This document shows positions 55,701 through 61,700 of a DNA stretch of 64,000 nucleotides, in pieces. Source of the DNA: Apoda limacodes (lineage: Eukaryota > Arthropoda > Insecta > Lepidoptera > Limacodidae); contig OX291547.1 of assembly GCA_946406115.1 (NCBI GenBank), forward strand, positions 9,491,001 through 9,555,000, read 5' to 3'. How positions within the stretch are numbered: position 1 is the first letter of the stretch; every line of letters starts with the position of its first letter. The position numbers and the translations under genes were made by a program. The notes beneath the pieces were generated by a model, which saw only the letters and a list, made by a program, of their open reading frames with translations, had not been told where the DNA came from and did not search any database.

Positions 55701-58700
55701 CTCTCCCTTTAGGTAATTTCACGGCTAAGTATAAAAAAAATTGAACAATTTTGGAGTAAACAGAAAACAAACGGCATATGGGCAACAAAAAAATAAATAA
55801 TTTTCCTCTTCAACAGATTACAGATTATTTAAATAATAATATGTATGAACTTTTTTGTAGGATATTTAATAAGCTATGTTTTTTATTTACACAATTTTTT
55901 CGTATAAGCAATAATTGCAAGATATAACCAAAAAACTAAAAAACATTTTTTCCAAGATGGCGGCGCCAGCGCAACAGCTGTCAATGCGGACTTTTTGTAT
56001 GTTCAACGGGAGGTCTTAATAATATGTACACCAAAATTCAAAACTCTACCAACTAATGTTTTTCTATTATAAAAAGTTCCTACAAAACACCCCGCATACC
56101 GAAGACGTCGCTAACTGACAACAGTCCTCGACGATCCACGATCTGTGTAAGTCAGTCAAAACTTCGGGTAGCAAAAATATTTATACCTAATATAATATTT
56201 AGGTAAGTGAATTAGACTCGTTATATGTTACTCTAAAGAACTTGTATGTATTTAAACCTGACTCAAAAATGACCTTGACGTGCGTCTTTCGCTTTGTTCG
56301 TCTATGCAACATATACATAAATACGTATAATATTTTTTATCGTAAATTCGGATTTTTTTAGATTTTATATTTAATTAGTGTCGTGATTTGAAAACCAGTT
56401 AAAAATGTGACAATAAAGGTAATCATGTAAGTATTTTAATGATTTATGATTAAATTACCAGAAAAAGAGAACATTAAGTAGAGTTAGGTTATGTTTACAA
56501 GATTTGCAAATGGATTTTGAGTCAGGTTTACAAGAAAGTATATAAGTACGTAAAAAATTTTATTAGTTGCCTAGTAGCAACAGTTCAAGTATTGCTTAGT
56601 TTACGACTAGATGGCTCAGAGGGAAAAGCTGCCTAGCGATGTGTTCCCAGGAGGGTACCAGCGTCCACGACGCTGGAGAATCCCTTCCTGAACCTTTGAG
56701 CTCAGGCTCGGGGGCGCAGGCTGCTCCACGTATTCTGGAGGGGAGCAAAACTTCAGAAACCCAGACAATAAACCTGCGCGAGCTAGAAATAACCTCGAAC
56801 GCCTCCTGACAGCTTGCACCGCGTCGAGCAGATGAACGCAGAAATGTAATCGTCAACTCCGCCAAGCCAGCAGCCCCTGGAGGGAAAAACCCCAACGGGC
56901 GCCGCCATCACCGGGGAAGGCGCTCCAAAAACAACACTGTGCAACCGGGAAACAGTGAGCCTTCTAAGACCAACGCTGACCCGAGTGCACAGCAAACCAA
57001 CGCGACTGAAGGGGAGCCCCGACATGAGGACCCAGCTCTGACCGATGCCGCTGCGAGGTTGACTTGGCCGAAGCCCTCGACCAGTTGCGACGCGCTCAGT
57101 AAGGAACGAAGCCACGACGGGCGTCCGGGAACTACACAGTCAGCAGGCGGGCCTATGATGACGGCTAACGCAAGCTCGACTGGACAGCGCGGAGCACTGG
57201 GCGGGGTGACGTCTGAGGCTCCTCAAAGCGGACTCCTGGAGCGAGCTGGGGACACCACAAGGTTAACCCAACCAATCGTGACCACAACAAGTCCGAAGAA
57301 AAAACGGAAACGCGGACCTAACAAACGCGGATCACGCTATGCAGCGAATCGACCTGAGCAATTGGGACACCCCGCACCGCCTGCAAAGGCGAAGAGGGAG
57401 CGCCCCGATGAAACCTTGTCGAACCAATTGTACCGATACCCTTCATCCAACTCAAAACGTGGTTACGTGACAGAACCTTACAACAACACAACAAACAGTG
57501 GGCAGAACAGACGGACTGCAAACAAACCAAGAATGTTCTTACCTCCTTGGACGCAAATATGTCGCATAAACTGTTAAAACTTAGCAGGAAAAACCTACGC
57601 TACATAGTTGGCATAATAACAGGTCACTGCCCGCTAAACAGGCACTTTTTCAATATCGGCGTTACCGACAGTCCTCTATGCAGGGGCTGCATGGAAGCCG
57701 AGGAGACACCGTTTCACGTGATTCTTCATTGCAAAAGCGTGAGCGACCAACGGACAAAACTCCTTGAGAATCCACAGACCATGAGAGAGGCGCTGAATAA
57801 CATCAGATGCCTCCTTAACTTTTGGATGGAGCTGGGATGGTATGAGTAACCAAAGGCAGGTATTGGTTACCTACGTACAATGGCCCTATTATGAGGCGGA
57901 TGCGGAAAACATAAGTCCAACTAACTATCTGTGTCCTCGGCACGGCATCTTAAAGAGGTGGGATAGCGGTACCGCTTGTCAGCGGTAAGCAACCGAGCGT
58001 CCTCCCGTCTCACACTTGAGAGGTTTTAATTATTCGTTGTTTTACTTTAGAGTTCACACAATTTTTTTCACTGCAAGTTTCAAGTTTATATGTATTACTG
58101 TTTTTACGATAAAACAAAAACAACGTAAATGGGTTTCTTGTATGGGGACCCTCCTTAAATTTTTACCTTTTATTATTTCTTAGACAATCCCTCCGCCATT
58201 CAACACATATTCTGTGAAAATTTGAGGCTTCTTCCGTTTTTGTTCTAAAAGGTAAAGCCTTTTAATGGTCGGATAGACAGACTGCGTAGGCTTAGTAATA
58301 GGGCTCCGTTGGCACCCCTTGGGTACGGAACCCTAAAAATAAATGAAAATGTTAAGATATGGCCAAGTGACAAGTTATATTTTTCATTTGTTAACCCGGT
58401 CCTTACGACGTAATATACATGGCTATAGTTAAGGTTTAATAAGTAACGTAAGTCAAAAACAAATCCTAGTTTACTTTATGTCATTACTTTCCAGAATTTG
58501 ATTTTTATGAGCGACACGGATGGTGTAATAATGCAGGTTGTGATTTTTTTCAATATCAACGGATTCGCTTTACTCAAAGTTCACTAAGGGTAGCTTGATG
58601 TGCTGCCCACTGTACCTTGATTTGTCATCTTAACAAATATACTTCTGTATTTTGAAAGATTGGTTTGCGAAACGACACGAATTAACGAAAAGAATCTACT

Positions 58701-61700
58701 AGAATAGGCATGCAACTTACAAGACATTACTATGCAACAAACTTTTCATAGTAAAGTGGTTCGTATATTGGATTTAGAATAAATTACCTATCAGCTAACT
58801 GCATTTCAACATCTATACCATCTTCTTTAAAATCAGGTAACTCAGAATCATTCATTGTTTCCTCGGCATCCGAAAATGTTAAAACATCATCGCCGTGATC
58901 TGAAATAAAATAATAAAAGTTAGTTTTATTTCAGCACAATGTCTTTAAATAGCTAATTCACGCTCATAATGATGGTAATTAAATTAAAAATAAAAAAAAT
59001 TATGTTCAGACGTGTTGTAGAGTGGTAATATATATAACTGAAATACCATATAATATCCACAAACAACTCTTTATAAATATCAAGAGAACAGACAGTGAAA
59101 TAGGAAAGATTTTTATGATTACTTGATGGTCACTTTTTGACTTAAAAAAATAAATAGATGGATTTGAATGAAACTATTACCTACAGTAAGGTGTAATTAA
59201 ATGTTTCAAAAGTGTCACTCAATGACAGTTAACATTGTTGTTAGCCGTTGTAGAGACATATAGGAGAGGCCTGCGTACAGCAGTGGACGTCTTCCAGCTG
59301 AGATAAAGACGAAAGCGTAGGAATATTTGTAAACTTTGTTTTATAAACAAGTCACAAAGGTAGGCATTGGAAATTTATTAGGTAAGCAAAAAGTAAACTT
59401 ACTCTTTGGTAAGGGCTGGACAGTTTGATCAGGCAACAGCTGATATTGTTTCAGCAATTGCCAATGAGCCATTAGAGATTTTGCAGTTCGCGAAGGATAA
59501 AACACATGAGGGTTTTGTTCTAACAACTCTTGGAATTTTTCTGGTGCTGGATGAGAGTTCTGGAAGGCAGAAATGTTTATTTCATAATTGCAACTGCTTC
59601 AATTATTATAAAATGCAAACATTACACAAATCTTAGTTCTTAACTTTTGCCGTGCACAACGTATCAGAGTGTAGCTATCAATTCCAGTTTTATTATTCAT
59701 ATTTCTGTTAACTCCTCAATTACGCCCGTTCAACCAAAATTATAAAAACAGCAAATATAATTTCATTCTTGAACAAGCTTCTTTAGTGATTACACGATAT
59801 TTTTTTTATTATATTACGAATCTGTGTGAGACTGTGAGTGTAAATATGCATACAAAGGATTTGATTCTAAATTCTTATCTACTAATTTTATGCTGCAAAT
59901 TGGTTATTGTTCATTGGCAATCGAAAAATAGGCTTTAATAATTAAGTTTAATGTGTATTTCAATTTCGATTTAACGAGTGAAATAGGTTTTTAAATGGTC
60001 AAATTACATTTAAAAAAAAAAGAATACAGGAAAGTTGGATTGCTATGAGTTCTGGATTGCTAATAATAAATTTAAAAAAAGCACTGATCTGGACAGAAAA
60101 ATAGCCTATTATTAAGATAAACACGAAAATACCCGTCGGACGTGTATGTGCTGTTATTAAACACTAAAAAAACAGGTGGTGGCTGCTGGACTATTTGTGT
60201 TTGTCTTAAGTTTAAAGGTTTTCTACGTATAATTTGTATGTACAAAAAAGAGGATAAGTATTAGGATCAGTTGGTACCATTGCAATGTGTGAGATGCCCC
60301 GAAATATTTACTATTATAATTTCATTATATTACATGCTGGCTTAGTTTGCAGTGACCCTGCTTGTTGAACAAAAGATTCTAGGTTCAGTTCCCGGTAGTG
60401 GAACTAATTATTTATGAGGCTATATAGTAATATCAAGCTTGATTGCTTGAGCTTCAAAGCTTCTACTTATTTATCAATTATTCTTCTACTTATAATTATT
60501 TCTTCATGACAGTGACAAAACCTGCAGTTAGAAACTTTTCGTCATCCTCCATACTTGCTGGACCTTTACCGACCGAATACCACTTTTTTTACAATTTGGA
60601 CATTTTTATTCCATCGAAATAAAAAAAATCTTTCAAGGTAGCAATACAAAATGACTTTTGTTTATGGAGTTCAGATCCACAGAGTTTTATCAGAAAGGTT
60701 TAATTGATCCTCCTATTAGATGGCAGGAATGTATAGACAACATTAGTAGACACTTTGATTAAATAAATATATTTTATCCTACAAAAAAGCAATTTTATGA
60801 CGCAACAACCATTTCATACTTTAAACCAGTAGTTCCCAAAGTGGTCCTGGTGGACCCCCAGGAGTCCACAGGAGAGTCGACAGGGGTCTACGTTGGCGTG
60901 ACAAAAAAAAGGGGGGCCTTTTTGATTGGCCAACTTTACTTTTTTGACATCCACTCACAGCACAATCAATTAATTAACCAATCACACAATTTTTTTTTTC
61001 GAAAACTATTTATTCGTTGTTGGAAGTCAGCTGCAACGCAAATTCCTGTAGGTAGATCTAATCTTCAAAATTTTTGTCGAGTTTTGGGAATATGGAACAA
61101 ACTAGATTTTGCCAGCGTCTCCGGCCGCCCTAAACTCAGTTATCGGCGTGGAACTCCTAAATTATACTAATGAAGTTTGCTATAGCAAGCTATAGCTATA
61201 GTTCGTTTAAGCTCGGTTATAGTTATTCCCGCGGGAACTTTTGAATTTTTCGGGATAGCCTATGTGCTATTCCAGGACCTAATCTATAGGTGTGCCAAGT
61301 TGCATCCCGATCCGTCCAGTGGCTGAAGCGTTATTGAGTAACAAACATCCATCCAGACATACAAACTTTCACATTTATAATATTAGTAGGATGTAGCTGC
61401 AGGGGGTCCACCGGAACCAGCTAAATTTTGAAAGTGTTCTATTAGAAAAAAAGTCTGAGAACCTCTGTTTTAAACCCTTAATATTATATTAGACACAAAC
61501 ACAGATGACAAAACGAATGAAAGTACTTACACTGGCCAATGTTCCTAGCAATTCCTCCTCAGCCGTAGAATACAATGCTTGTTGTTGTATAGCAGCCACT
61601 AAATCTGGATGCAGATTACGCATGGCGGCTACTGCTACTCTGGATATTTCATTATTGTACAGTAATGCGTACCAGCGTGACTGGAGCTCTCCTAAGGTGA

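Noticed and set aside
56783..57115. Minus-strand frames over the deleted LINE
   Set aside because: Shadows of the plus-strand ORF1, which has the basic patch and continuity.
59341..59526. Independent small protein starting MLEQNPHVF
   Set aside because: It is exon B of MCRS1 plus intron read-through.
60841..61170. 109-codon plus-strand frame
   Set aside because: Crosses the boundary between a hAT-type element and the nested Helitron-like element; not a gene.
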